From SbD1 sp039679945 (lineage in GTDB: Bacteria > Desulfobacterota > Syntrophobacteria > Syntrophobacterales > Syntrophobacteraceae), in contig JBDKTY010000281.1 in NCBI GenBank assembly GCA_039679945.1, positions 8,794 to 72,793 of the forward strand: a stretch of 64,000 bases of DNA, read 5' to 3'. The notes beneath the pieces are model-generated. The model did no database searches, was not told the origin of the DNA, and was given only the letters and a program-made list of their open reading frames with translations. Both the position numbers and the translations under genes were made by a program. Below, piece after piece: positions 26,374 to 35,126 of the stretch (its first letter is position 1; each line of letters opens with the position of its first letter).

Positions 26374-28548
26374 TCACAACGGATTTTGATGGCAGGTGTT
26401 GCATGGTGTCAGTGATCCCTTGACGAGTGTGGCCTGACGCCCTTCCACCTGGAATACACGCGTTGCCCTCACCTTCGAGAGGACGGTACCCTGTCCCGTT
26501 GCTCCGTGGCATGCCCTGCACGTACTCAGTCTGCCCTCGGCAAAGTCGCCATGCCCTCCGATCCAGTTCGAACTGTCGACTGGATGTAACCCGTGCGGTC
26601 CTTGCAGGTTATTGGGCATTGTACCCGTGTGGCAGGCCTTGCACTCGATGACTGCGCCGGTGTGGCCCTGCAGTTGGATTGCCGTTACATTGTCGTTGCC
26701 AATCTGGGTCCCTGAATCGGGTTTTACGGACCATTCCGCGTGCGTGCCGCCATGGCATGCTTCACAGTAGATACCCGCATGAGAGTCTTTGCTCAATCGG
26801 AACAATACCTGCTGGGCAGACTGAGTGGCATTTTCCGCAAAACGGCGATTGATGGCGATAATGGGTTTCGCGGATGCACTATTCGTTTTGTAGGCCCGCA
26901 GAAGGCGGATGCCGTCCTTGGCCGGGATTACATTCGGGCGAGACGCCAGATTGTCGTTCGCGTCCCCGGTATGGCATGATTGGCAACCGGGTTCGCTCGC
27001 CCATGGTATGCGTTTAGAGGATACCATCCCGGCGGGAAACGGGGTCGCCGTGGAGAAATTGCGCGAAAAATCATCACCCACCTGGGAAAGATTCCCGTGG
27101 CAGTCCTGGCATACCAGCCCGCCGCTATTGTACATGACTCCCCGCAAACACTTCGTATTTTTGCCCGGATGGCAAAGATAGCAGGAATGATCGAGGGTCT
27201 TGAGGACGAACTGATTGATGGTCGGCTTTCCGGTAGCTGGATCGAGCCTGAGAGGGTCGTTTGGCGGAGGCATCTGAGCGGTCAGGTCTTTCATCTTGCC
27301 ATGAAAACGATGAAGCGCCCTTGAGTTGGTATGGTGGATCAACTGGTCCCTTCCGTTGGAATCCGGGTCCCGGGGGCCTTTGGGACCTACGTGCGCAAGG
27401 TCGAGGGCCGGTGAATAATGGCACTTCTGGCATACGAGCGGGGTGGTGGGCTCAAGATTCGTGCCGTGTTTGACGTCATGCAGCCTGAGGATGTTCTTGT
27501 CGGACGCCCGTTCCCTCTTCACCGTAAACGGGTCGGTGGAGGTGTCCTGGGACACGAACGCCACAGTGAACCGTGTCCCTGACCGGGGCGAGCCCTCGGC
27601 GGTGCATCCGGCATCTATTCCCGGAATGCATGCTGCCTTCCCCTTTCCACCGTCCTTTGAAGATGTGTGGCATCTATAGCAGCCAACCTCCCCCGAGACC
27701 GGTATGACCGTGTCGACGGATGCCAGCACCTTGCCCTTGGTCCCGGTCAGATTGCCGGTCTTGTCCACCGCCTGGACGCGCATGAGCGGAAAAGGGTTTT
27801 CCCGTCCCGAGTCGTCCACGGGCGTGATTGGCACTCCCTCCGCGGCAAACCAGTTCACGCCTGTCTGGGTGTATCCGAAAGAAAAATTCTTGAATAATGG
27901 AAAATCAGTGTTGAAGCGATTGAAACGCTGTGGTGTGTTTGCGGAATAGGGTCCCGTGGCGCCCGGCATCTTTTGCTGATCGGCGGTGAGTTGCCCGTCG
28001 CCCAGATAGAGTCGCTCGACATCGGGTACGGGGATCCCGGTGTCCGGAGTCAAGGGAAAGGCGGGCAGGATTCCGGGTGGGTAGAAGGCGTTGTACGCGT
28101 CAGATCCGACGCTGTCGCCAGTTTTTAGGTTAGGGTCCCAGAAATTGGTTTTGTAGACCGGAGTGGAGGAAGAACGCGAGAGCCAGGGGTCCAGCGGGTT
28201 GGATGCGGCCGAATAGAAGACATCGACATCCGTATTGGTCAGAATCTTTGGCGGTGAGCCTTTTTGTATCACTTGAGCATGCACCACATTAAACGGGGGC
28301 AGGATGCTTATAAGACGCTGGTCCAGGTCGCCGCAATGCATGCCGAGATCGTTATTCGCCACGATCTGAAAACTGGTGTTGAGTGTCATGGGCTGTTCCG
28401 GAACCGGAACGGCATTCGGTGAAGAAGCGTTTTGACTGGTTGAGTTGATGGAGATGCTTGCCGATGTGGCTTCACCGGTTAGCATCAGGAGGACGCTCAG
28501 AAATGCAATGCCTGGAAAACAGAGCCTTGAGAGTGGGATACGACTCAT
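26374..28548 (-). CDS. exported nonaheme c-type cytochrome
   Basis: 724 residues. A signal peptide (FPGIAFLSVLLMLTGEATSA, about 10-30) is followed by about 260 residues without heme motifs. Nine CxxCH sites lie from about residue 290 on: CYRCH, CQKCH, CYLCH, CQDCH, CQSCH, CEACH, CKACH, CRACH and CNTCH. Periplasmic or outer-surface electron transfer is expected. No partner quinone oxidoreductase, porin or maturation gene lies beside it, so its redox partner is not indicated. AAGGAGG precedes the ATG closely, and the bidirectional terminator lies 80 bp past the stop. I do not recognise it as a named cytochrome or as a nitrite reductase or hydroxylamine oxidase. Confidence 0.85.
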   Translation of the reverse strand: MSRIPLSRLCFPGIAFLSVLLMLTGEATSASISINSTSQNASSPNAVPVPEQPMTLNTSFQIVANNDLGMHCGDLDQRLISILPPFNVVHAQVIQKGSPPKILTNTDVDVFYSAASNPLDPWLSRSSSTPVYKTNFWDPNLKTGDSVGSDAYNAFYPPGILPAFPLTPDTGIPVPDVERLYLGDGQLTADQQKMPGATGPYSANTPQRFNRFNTDFPLFKNFSFGYTQTGVNWFAAEGVPITPVDDSGRENPFPLMRVQAVDKTGNLTGTKGKVLASVDTVIPVSGEVGCYRCHTSSKDGGKGKAACIPGIDAGCTAEGSPRSGTRFTVAFVSQDTSTDPFTVKRERASDKNILRLHDVKHGTNLEPTTPLVCQKCHYSPALDLAHVGPKGPRDPDSNGRDQLIHHTNSRALHRFHGKMKDLTAQMPPPNDPLRLDPATGKPTINQFVLKTLDHSCYLCHPGKNTKCLRGVMYNSGGLVCQDCHGNLSQVGDDFSRNFSTATPFPAGMVSSKRIPWASEPGCQSCHTGDANDNLASRPNVIPAKDGIRLLRAYKTNSASAKPIIAINRRFAENATQSAQQVLFRLSKDSHAGIYCEACHGGTHAEWSVKPDSGTQIGNDNVTAIQLQGHTGAVIECKACHTGTMPNNLQGPHGLHPVDSSNWIGGHGDFAEGRLSTCRACHGATGQGTVLSKVRATRVFQVEGRQATLVKGSLTPCNTCHQNPL

Positions 28549-29171
28549 AATGCCTCCTTGCGGTGAGAATAGGTAAGAATCTGCACGGAAAGATAAGCCG
28601 GATGGGTTGGATTGGCTACTTCGCGATGCGAAATATCCAATGCTTCGAGTGGGCGCATGGCGTGGAATTGTGGCACGTTGCTTGTGTCACACAATGGCCC
28701 GCGCAACGATGAAAGGATGGAATCCGGGAAATCAGCCGTTCTTCATGGGATCGGCGGAAGACAAACCCTTCTGTCTCACTTCCATGGCGATTGGATAGTA
28801 CAAGAGATTGAGGTGAGACTAGGACATGTTGTTCCTCTTTATATTTGTTGCATCCTGTCTAGAGTTATGAGAGAATGGAAATATTAGTACAAATTATCCA
28901 GCAGCAAGCAATTAGCATCAGGCAGTCAGCGAAGAAGCCACGGTCTGAATTCTGTCAGGCCCCATGCAACTGGCGTTCCACGAAGGAGCTGGTCCGAAGC
29001 AGATTGACAGTTGGGCGATTCCAATTGGTCCCGCATCGCATTCGCACGCACTGTTCAGCCTGAAAAATCGATTAGATATCCCCCCACCTGTCTCCCGGTT
29101 TGGCAGAAAAAGCAGAGTGATGAGTATTGTTGTTTTCCGAATGAGAACCTGTTTCTCAGAAAGGAGATGCA
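28549..29171. other. gene-free gap between the cytochrome and cstA
   Basis: It separates two divergent genes and must hold both promoters. The part 28820-28920 is AT-rich. No gene or repeat known from the rest of the window is seen. Confidence 0.4.
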
Positions 29172-30848
29172 ATGAACTCGGTTTTTGTATTGATTCTTGC
29201 TTTTGTTGTCGCTGTCCTGGGTTACCGTGTCTATGCAAGGTATATAGACGAAAAGATCATCAAGGCGGACCCGAAAAGAGCTACTCCGGCCACAATGTAC
29301 ATGGATGGAGTGGAATTCATGCCGACAAGCAGGAATGTGCTTTTCGGGTATCAGTTCAAATCAATCGCCGGGGCGGGCCCCATCATTGGACCGATCATCG
29401 CGATTCAATGGGGATGGCTTCCCGCGCTCATCTGGATACTGTTCGGGACTTTCTTTATCGGATGGGTCCATGATTATTCGAGCGCCATGATAGCGATGCG
29501 CAACCAGGGAGCATCCTTCGGCGGTCTCAGCTACAGGCTCATCTCCCCCAGGGCAAGGCTCATCCTGCTCTCTTTCATCTACTTCTACCTGCTTTTGATT
29601 GCGGGCGCATTCGGAAACGTTGTCGTAAGCACCGCAATCAACCTCAAATCAGCTCCCATGGCCTGGCTCTTTCTCACCATCGCGGGAGTACTCGCCGGGC
29701 AGATGATCTATCGATGGCGCAAGGACATAATCCTGACTACGGTTGTTACGGTCATTATAGCCCTTCTGGGCATCTACCTCGGAAGGCTGTGGCCATCCGA
29801 CCTGGTGCTCGGTGAATCGCTCTCGGGAAGCCGAATTCTCTGGACGGTAGCCGCGCTCGTCTTCTGCTATTTCGCCGCAGTCCTCCCGATATGGAGATTC
29901 GCACTGCCCATCAACTATGTGGCCTCTTATATCGTTTTTCTCGGGCTGCTCTGCGGGATCATCGGCATACTGATCCTTCGGCCCGATTTCACACTGCCGG
30001 CTGTAACCGAGTTTACCATCAAGATAGGTCCCATATGGCCCATCATGTTCGTCACGATCGCCTGCGGCGCCATCTCGGGATGGCACAGCATGGTCTCCAG
30101 TTCAGGGACCGCGCGGCAGCTCGAGAGCGAAATGGATGCCAGGCCGGTAGGAGCGGGCGTGATGTTCGTCGAGATGCTGCTCGCCGTATTCGCTCTTATT
30201 ATCGCGGGGACCATTTACGCCTCTCCCGCCGATTACGGCGCCGCGGTGGCAAAGGGCCCCGGCGGGGTATTCGCGGCGGGAGTCGCCAAGTTTCTCAACG
30301 TGCTCGGATTGCCGATGGAGCTTGGCCGTTCGTATGGCAGTGTCATGATGATCGTTCTGGCCATAACGATCATGCAGTTGGTCATGAGGTTCATGCGGGT
30401 TGCCACGGCCGAACTCCTGGGCGATGTCAGCGCTGTTTTTAGAAACGCCCATATCGGGACCTTCATCGCGTGCATACTTACGGCTGCACTCGTGCTCACC
30501 GGATGGTGGCAGTACCTCTGGGTGCTGTTCGGAGGAGCCAACCAGCTCATGGCATCCCTGGCGCTCATGCTGGTTACCGCCTGGCTGATGTCCGAAGGGA
30601 AGAGTACCGCCTGGACGTTCTATCCGATGATCTTCATGTTCGTCACCACGGTGGCCGCGCTTGTCTATACGTCCTATTCCCTGCTGAGCAAGGTGGTGGA
30701 GGGAACAGTCAAGGGTGAAGCGCTCATCGGAAACACACTGATGGGAGCGGTAGGCTTTTTCCTTGTCATTGCCGCTCTGGTGCTTGCCGCCGAGGGATTC
30801 AAGGCTTTTGGCCGCTACCGGACGACAAAAGTCCAGCCGGCGGTTTGA
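29172..30848 (+). CDS. cstA: carbon starvation protein CstA (peptide/pyruvate-type transporter)
   Basis: 558 residues, about 14 predicted membrane segments, the short form of the family (E. coli CstA is about 700). The signature regions are intact: ARYIDEKIIKADPKRATPA at the start, then AGAGPIIGPIIAIQWGW, GWVHDYSSAMIAMRNQG, and GAISGWHSMVSSSGTARQLE. CstA-family proteins import peptides or pyruvate under carbon limitation. AAGGAGATGCA leads into the ATG. Three further plus-strand genes (a 90-residue protein and two ArsA-like ATPases) follow closely and probably share the transcript, separated only by a GC hairpin. Confidence 0.93.
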   Translation: MNSVFVLILAFVVAVLGYRVYARYIDEKIIKADPKRATPATMYMDGVEFMPTSRNVLFGYQFKSIAGAGPIIGPIIAIQWGWLPALIWILFGTFFIGWVHDYSSAMIAMRNQGASFGGLSYRLISPRARLILLSFIYFYLLLIAGAFGNVVVSTAINLKSAPMAWLFLTIAGVLAGQMIYRWRKDIILTTVVTVIIALLGIYLGRLWPSDLVLGESLSGSRILWTVAALVFCYFAAVLPIWRFALPINYVASYIVFLGLLCGIIGILILRPDFTLPAVTEFTIKIGPIWPIMFVTIACGAISGWHSMVSSSGTARQLESEMDARPVGAGVMFVEMLLAVFALIIAGTIYASPADYGAAVAKGPGGVFAAGVAKFLNVLGLPMELGRSYGSVMMIVLAITIMQLVMRFMRVATAELLGDVSAVFRNAHIGTFIACILTAALVLTGWWQYLWVLFGGANQLMASLALMLVTAWLMSEGKSTAWTFYPMIFMFVTTVAALVYTSYSLLSKVVEGTVKGEALIGNTLMGAVGFFLVIAALVLAAEGFKAFGRYRTTKVQPAV

Positions 30849-30863
30849 TTGAGACGGAAATAT

Positions 30864-30886
30864 CCCGCCCCCCTTCTGGGGGCGGG
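30864..30886 (+). other. intra-operon hairpin after cstA
   Basis: A perfect 9-bp CCCGCCCCC/GGGGGCGGG stem with a 5-nt loop lies 16 bp after the cstA stop. There is no immediate U-tract, so it looks more like an mRNA 3'-end stabiliser or partial attenuator than a full terminator. Confidence 0.5.
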
Positions 30887-30921
30887 TACACGCCTGTATT
30901 TTAATTCGGGAGATGAATCGC

Positions 30922-31194
30922 ATGACGGCTGACGAGAGGAAAAAAGGCGGCTTTTTGAGTGCCGTGAAGGAATTCGTGTACGGAATGGCCGCCCATGATT
31001 CCGCGCGGTTTGCATTGAAATCCAGGGCGAGCATGGAGCATCTGTTTATCCTGATTACGATGGGGGATATGCTCGGGGTGCCGATTCTGCCACCCTACTA
31101 TTCGCTCCGCCTCCTGCCGTACGTAGTGCCGCAGATCTCGACCTGGAAGCGCAGGATGCTTCGGGAAAAGGACCTGACGGATGCCCTGGCCTAA
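30922..31194 (+). CDS. 90-residue protein of unknown family in the cstA-ArsA operon
   Basis: Starts MTADERKKGGFLSAVKEFVYG. An amphipathic basic N-terminal half is followed by a hydrophobic stretch (MEHLFILITMGDMLGVPILP), then PYYSLRLLPYVVP and a basic/acidic C-terminal helix (WKRRMLREKDLTDALA). The hydrophobic part is long enough to dip into or cross a membrane. The start at 30922 is chosen because CGGGAG lies 9 nt upstream; an ATG at 30913 touches that site. It sits between cstA and the ATPase pair. I do not recognise the family. By position, a membrane adaptor between transporter and ATPases is a possible role, but that is inference. Confidence 0.68.
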   Translation: MTADERKKGGFLSAVKEFVYGMAAHDSARFALKSRASMEHLFILITMGDMLGVPILPPYYSLRLLPYVVPQISTWKRRMLREKDLTDALA

Positions 31195-31229
31195 CCGAGA
31201 GTGGGATTCAGAAAAGAAAGGAGTCCGCT

Positions 31230-32207
31230 ATTTCACTCACATCCATTTTTGAGCAGTTTCCGGAACGTCGCTACATCATGTTCGGGGGGAAGGGCGGCCT
31301 CGGGAAGACAACCTTTTCCGCGGCGACTGCCTACTATCTCGCGAAGAAGGGAAAGCGCGTCCTCGTCTTCTCGGTCGATCCCCAGGCATCTCTGAGTGAC
31401 ATTTTCGAGAGGGACATTTTCGGAAAAGGGGCTGTTGAGATCATGCCGGGGCTATTTGCCCAGGAAATCGATGCTGACCATCGAATAAAGGCATACCAGC
31501 AGGAAATCCGGCAAAAGATTCTCGATATGTACGGGATGGATAAAGTGCCGGAGGAGATTGAAAGCTACATCCAGGCAGCCGCGGCCGAACCTGCCATGGA
31601 GGAGAGCGCTATTTTCGACCAGGTTGTGGATATCGTCGTACAGGGCGGCTACGACTACTATATCTACGATCTCGTACCACTCGGCCACGCCTTGTATTAC
31701 CTCAGCATGGCCTCGGTATATGATGCGTGGATAGATAAGATTACCAATCTGCGGACCCAGATGAGCGAGTACGACCAGGTCGCGGCGGTGATAAAGCACC
31801 AGAAGCAGGTGGATGAAGACGCCATATTGACGGAATTGCTCTATATAAAAGACAGGATCAATAAATCGGCGAGCATCCTGACGGACAAAACCAGGACCGC
31901 TTTTTTCTTTGTCCTGGTGGCGGAAGAGATGATCATAAACGATACGTCGAAAGCGGCCGAGTTGTTCGCAAAATTCGATGTCCCCTTGAGCGGCTATATA
32001 ATAAACAGGGTCCTTCCACAAGAATTGCTCGACCAGAACATTCCCGAGTATCTGAAGAACCGTTTCGCCATGCAGGAGCATTACCTGAAGGTGATCGACA
32101 ATCAGTTCTCGGGCCAGGTCCTGGCTTCGGTTCAGGAGATGGAGCGCGATGTCACGGGCCTGCCCATGATTGAGAAGGTGGCACGGTCCATGTACGGCGA
32201 TTTTTGA
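31230..32207 (+). CDS. ArsA/Get3-like ATPase, first of a pair, probable ATT start
   Basis: 325 residues from the proposed start. It is a deviant P-loop NTPase of the ArsA/Get3 family: FGGKGGLGKTT P-loop at about 18-28, and a switch I of SVDPQASLSD that keeps the catalytic-type Asp but lacks the usual His. The switch II/A-loop reads DLVPLGHALYYL in place of DTAPTGHTLRFL. The first in-frame ATG (31278) falls two residues before the P-loop glycines, which would remove beta-strand 1 (RRYIMF). An ATT at 31230 sits 6 nt after AAGGAG and gives a full N-terminus (SLTSIFEQFPERRYI), so I place the start there. It is 23 bp ahead of its paralogue. These ATPases handle metalloids, tail-anchored proteins or unknown clients; no arsB or arsenic gene is nearby. 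Confidence 0.82.
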   Translation: MSLTSIFEQFPERRYIMFGGKGGLGKTTFSAATAYYLAKKGKRVLVFSVDPQASLSDIFERDIFGKGAVEIMPGLFAQEIDADHRIKAYQQEIRQKILDMYGMDKVPEEIESYIQAAAAEPAMEESAIFDQVVDIVVQGGYDYYIYDLVPLGHALYYLSMASVYDAWIDKITNLRTQMSEYDQVAAVIKHQKQVDEDAILTELLYIKDRINKSASILTDKTRTAFFFVLVAEEMIINDTSKAAELFAKFDVPLSGYIINRVLPQELLDQNIPEYLKNRFAMQEHYLKVIDNQFSGQVLASVQEMERDVTGLPMIEKVARSMYGDF

Positions 32208-32230
32208 CCACTTAATGGAGGGAGTGCGAA

Positions 32231-33217
32231 GTGCCGGAGATATCTGTCAGCATGAACCGCTTCATGGGAGAACACCGGAAGCTGAAGTATGTTTTCTTTG
32301 GCGGCAAGGGAGGGGTCGGAAAGACCATCATGGCCGGGGCTGCCGCTCTGTGGGCCGCGCGCCAGGGGAAAAGAACCCTTCTTGCCTCGACAAACCCGGT
32401 CCATAGCCTCTCAAACCTGCTGGAACAGAACGTATTCGGTAAGGAGATACCCGTTCAGGGGGCCGATAACTGCTTTGCGTGTGAAATCGATACCCGCGAC
32501 ACCATCGAACGATCCAAACGGGATATTCGGGAGAAAATAAACTGGTTTCTCAAGTTCGCGGATCTCACGACCAAGGCGGAGGACTTTGTCGAATCGGCCA
32601 CAATGAATCCGGCTTTCGAGGAATCCGCGATGTTCGAGAACATGATGGATATCATGTTCAGGGACGAATACGATTTCTATGTGTTTGACACCGCGCCCAC
32701 GGCGAATGCCAGGAGACTGCTTGGCATGTCCTCGGTCTACTCCCTATGGGTTGAAAAGATGATGAAAAGCAGGGAGGAAGCCAAGACTTTGCGCGAGATG
32801 CTCTCTTTTTCAAAGAAGAAAGAGAAGCAGGATCCTCTGATGGACTATCTCCTGAACTTCAGAGATCGCATGGCGCATGCCAAGGAACTCCTGACCGACA
32901 GTGAACTCACCGCATTCTTTTTCGTGACGCTTCCCGAGAGCCTCCCGATCGCTGTCATCAGCAGATTTATCAACTGGTTTCACGAATTCGGGATCCCCGT
33001 GGGAGGGGTGATCGTAAATGGTGTGATACAGAAGGAGCAGGTCGGAAAAGACACCGCCGAATTCGTGCTGAATCGCATCGAGATGCAAACCGAGCACATG
33101 AAAGAGATTGGCCGGAGATTCGGCGATTCAGTCCGGGCAGTCACACCTCTTTTCGAGACAGAAATCAAGGGCGTGCCGATGCTCAACAGGACGGTGGAAC
33201 ACCTGTTTGCAAATTGA
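32231..33217 (+). CDS. ArsA/Get3-like ATPase, second of a pair, with Asp-to-Asn in switch I
   Basis: 328 residues, GTG start with GGAGGGA upstream. The P-loop is FFGGKGGVGKT (22-32). Switch I is STNPVHSLSN: the Asp that activates water in Get3 and ArsA is Asn at residue 55, a change known to abolish hydrolysis in yeast Get3 (D57N). The A-loop is DTAPTANARRLL (153-164), keeping DTAPT but losing the following GH. The preceding gene shows the reverse pattern. Together they suggest an obligate heterodimer with one hydrolysing and one structural or regulatory nucleotide site. Only the families and residues are seen; the heterodimer is inferred. Confidence 0.85.
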   Translation: MPEISVSMNRFMGEHRKLKYVFFGGKGGVGKTIMAGAAALWAARQGKRTLLASTNPVHSLSNLLEQNVFGKEIPVQGADNCFACEIDTRDTIERSKRDIREKINWFLKFADLTTKAEDFVESATMNPAFEESAMFENMMDIMFRDEYDFYVFDTAPTANARRLLGMSSVYSLWVEKMMKSREEAKTLREMLSFSKKKEKQDPLMDYLLNFRDRMAHAKELLTDSELTAFFFVTLPESLPIAVISRFINWFHEFGIPVGGVIVNGVIQKEQVGKDTAEFVLNRIEMQTEHMKEIGRRFGDSVRAVTPLFETEIKGVPMLNRTVEHLFAN

Positions 33218-33228
33218 TGTATGCTGAG

Positions 33229-33694
33229 TCCTTCGATACTCAGGGCGAACGGGGGTGAGTTCTGGCCGCCTCGGCATGACTAAGAGTGGGTGACACAGCC
33301 TGTGAGGTAACTTATTGATATTGCTCACTCTGAAAAGCTGTTTGTTGAGAGCGTAGTAAGCCCCGCATTCGCGTGGCAAGGCATAGCCAAGAAACGGCTT
33401 TCGACCGCTCAATCCTGTCCCGTTCTACCCTTCGACAGGCTCAGGGCGAACGGGGGTACACACCCGCCGTCATCCTGGCGAACGCCAGGATCCAGTCTTC
33501 TGCTTGCAATGCATGAGCAAAGTCCCGTCATTCCCGCTTTCGCGTGGCAAGGCGTAGCAAATAAACAGTACACACCGGCCCGTTCATGGTTCGATACCTC
33601 ACCACGAACGGGGGGAGTTCTCATCCTGGGATGATGAAAAGTCGGTGACGAAGCAAGTGACGTAAGTCATTGAAACTACTAACTCTCAAAAGCT
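33229..33694. repeat. modular dispersed intergenic repeat, copy B
   Basis: The gap 33218-33992 contains the same blocks as copy A. TCCTTCGATACTCAGGGCGA lies at 33229, CCCTTCGACAGGCTCAGGGC at 33428, and the 70-bp block at 33318-33387 matches 9510-9579. GCGTGGCAAGGCGTAGC lies near 33543, and a block at 33632-33694 matches 9604-9670. The order and spacing partly agree with copy A, so it is a composite element rather than chance similarity. No gene is seen between here and 33992. Confidence 0.7.
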
Positions 33695-33992
33695 GGGAGT
33701 TCTCCTAATTCGTCCCACCACTTTTCCCGAGTACCCCCGGAATGGCATGTAAAAACAGTGAACCGCAGTGTGCTGTTTTCTTGTGATTTCCAGCGAGTCC
33801 AGATAGTATAGGCAGCCGACTTACATGCAACTAATAAGGCCTATGGAAGGGAACCGATACCACCCAAAGCGCGCCTGATCCTCTTGCAGGGCTGGAAAGG
33901 AGACACACGAGAGATTTATCTGACACGGACAAAGAGACGCCAGCCGAAAGCATGAGGAGAAATCAGCCAACCAACGAGCCGGAGGAGGATTG

Positions 33993-34985
33993 ATGTTTGC
34001 TAAAAAGCGTGGTTTATATTGGATCGTACCAGTCATAGCCGTTTTGGCGCTTGCTGTTGCCGGCGGAGTCATGGCGGCGGGTGAAACGAAGTTTCTCGCC
34101 ATTGCTACCGGAGGTACGGGTGGCACTTACTATCCCCTTGGCGGCGCCTTGGCGCAGGTAATAAGCGAGAGGGCCGGAATCTCCGCGACGGCACAGAGCG
34201 GAAACGCCTCGGTTGCCAACTGCAACCTGATAGCACGCGGTGACGTCGAAACGGCATTTGTCCAGAATAACGTGGCCGACGACGCTTACCATGGGCGTGG
34301 AGCATTCGATGGTCGCCCGCTGGCCAACCTGCGGGTGATAGCGGCTCTCTATCCGGAAACAGTCCAGGTAGTGGCGCGCAAGGCCTCCAATGTAAAGAAC
34401 CTGAAGGAAGCTAAAGGGAAGATTATAGCGGTTGGTGACAAAGGTAGCGGTACCGAGGTCGACACGCGCAATATCCTTCAGCTTCACGGTCTTACCTATG
34501 ACGATATCAAACCTTTGTACGTAAATTTCAGCGTTGCGGCCCAGAGGCTTCAGGACGATCAGGGCGATGTCCTGTTTACAACTGCGGGAGTTCCCACTTC
34601 CTCGATCATTGAGTTGATGACCGGCAAGGAGTGCAATTTCGTGAACCTCGACGCAGAAGCCATAAAGCAGCTTTGCGCGAAGTTCCCGTTCTATGTTCCC
34701 ATTACTATTCCCGCTGGCACGTATAAAGCTCAGACCGAAGCTGTGAATACCGTTGCCATGATGGCCCTATGGATAACCAATGACAAGCTGGACAACGATA
34801 CGGCTTACAAAATCACCAAAGCCCTGTGGGCGAAGGGAGATAAGGGGGACAGCGGGGCGGACGCACTGGCCAAGATCCACGACCAGGGCAAGAACATAAA
34901 GCTCGAAACTGCTCTGAAAGGTGTGACAATCCCGCTGCATGCCGGAGCGGAGAAGTTTTACAGGGAAGCGGGCTTGATGAAGTAG
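33993..34985 (+). CDS. TAXI family TRAP transporter solute-binding protein
   Basis: 330 residues. A signal peptide (WIVPVIAVLALAVAGGVMAA) is followed by the TAXI-type periplasmic binding fold. ATGGTGGTYYPLGGALAQVI is the family opening, with ARGDVETAFVQNNVADDAYHG, KGKIIAVGDKGSGTEVDTRN and VPTSSIIELM further on. TAXI proteins deliver dicarboxylates, glutamate or related acids to a fused TRAP permease. The ATG at 33993 follows GGAGGAGG. The permease is encoded two genes downstream, after a strong hairpin that could favour excess binding protein. Confidence 0.94.
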   Translation: MFAKKRGLYWIVPVIAVLALAVAGGVMAAGETKFLAIATGGTGGTYYPLGGALAQVISERAGISATAQSGNASVANCNLIARGDVETAFVQNNVADDAYHGRGAFDGRPLANLRVIAALYPETVQVVARKASNVKNLKEAKGKIIAVGDKGSGTEVDTRNILQLHGLTYDDIKPLYVNFSVAAQRLQDDQGDVLFTTAGVPTSSIIELMTGKECNFVNLDAEAIKQLCAKFPFYVPITIPAGTYKAQTEAVNTVAMMALWITNDKLDNDTAYKITKALWAKGDKGDSGADALAKIHDQGKNIKLETALKGVTIPLHAGAEKFYREAGLMK

Positions 34986-35062
34986 CTTTTTCAAACTTCC
35001 CGTTCCTGGGAATTAATGTTATCCGAGAATGGGTCAACGAGAATTCCATAATCTGCATTTGA

Positions 35063-35102
35063 CTGCGCCGGACACCGCCTGATGGACCGCTGTCCGGCGC
35101 AG
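35063..35102 (+). other. hairpin between binding-protein and permease genes
   Basis: A perfect 12-bp CTGCGCCGGACA/TGTCCGGCGCAG stem with a 16-nt loop, followed by CTTTGC. It could be an RNA-stability element or leaky terminator. Confidence 0.55.
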
Positions 35103-35126
35103 CTTTGCGGAAGCGGTGATTTCCTC

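Noticed and set aside
28660..28700. TGGCACG-TTGC-like string before cstA
   Set aside because: The spacing between the GG and GC elements is several bases too short for a sigma-54 promoter.
29172..33217. Arsenic resistance operon
   Set aside because: The ATPases are ArsA-like, but no arsB, arsC, arsD or arsR is present and metalloid-site cysteines were not seen.
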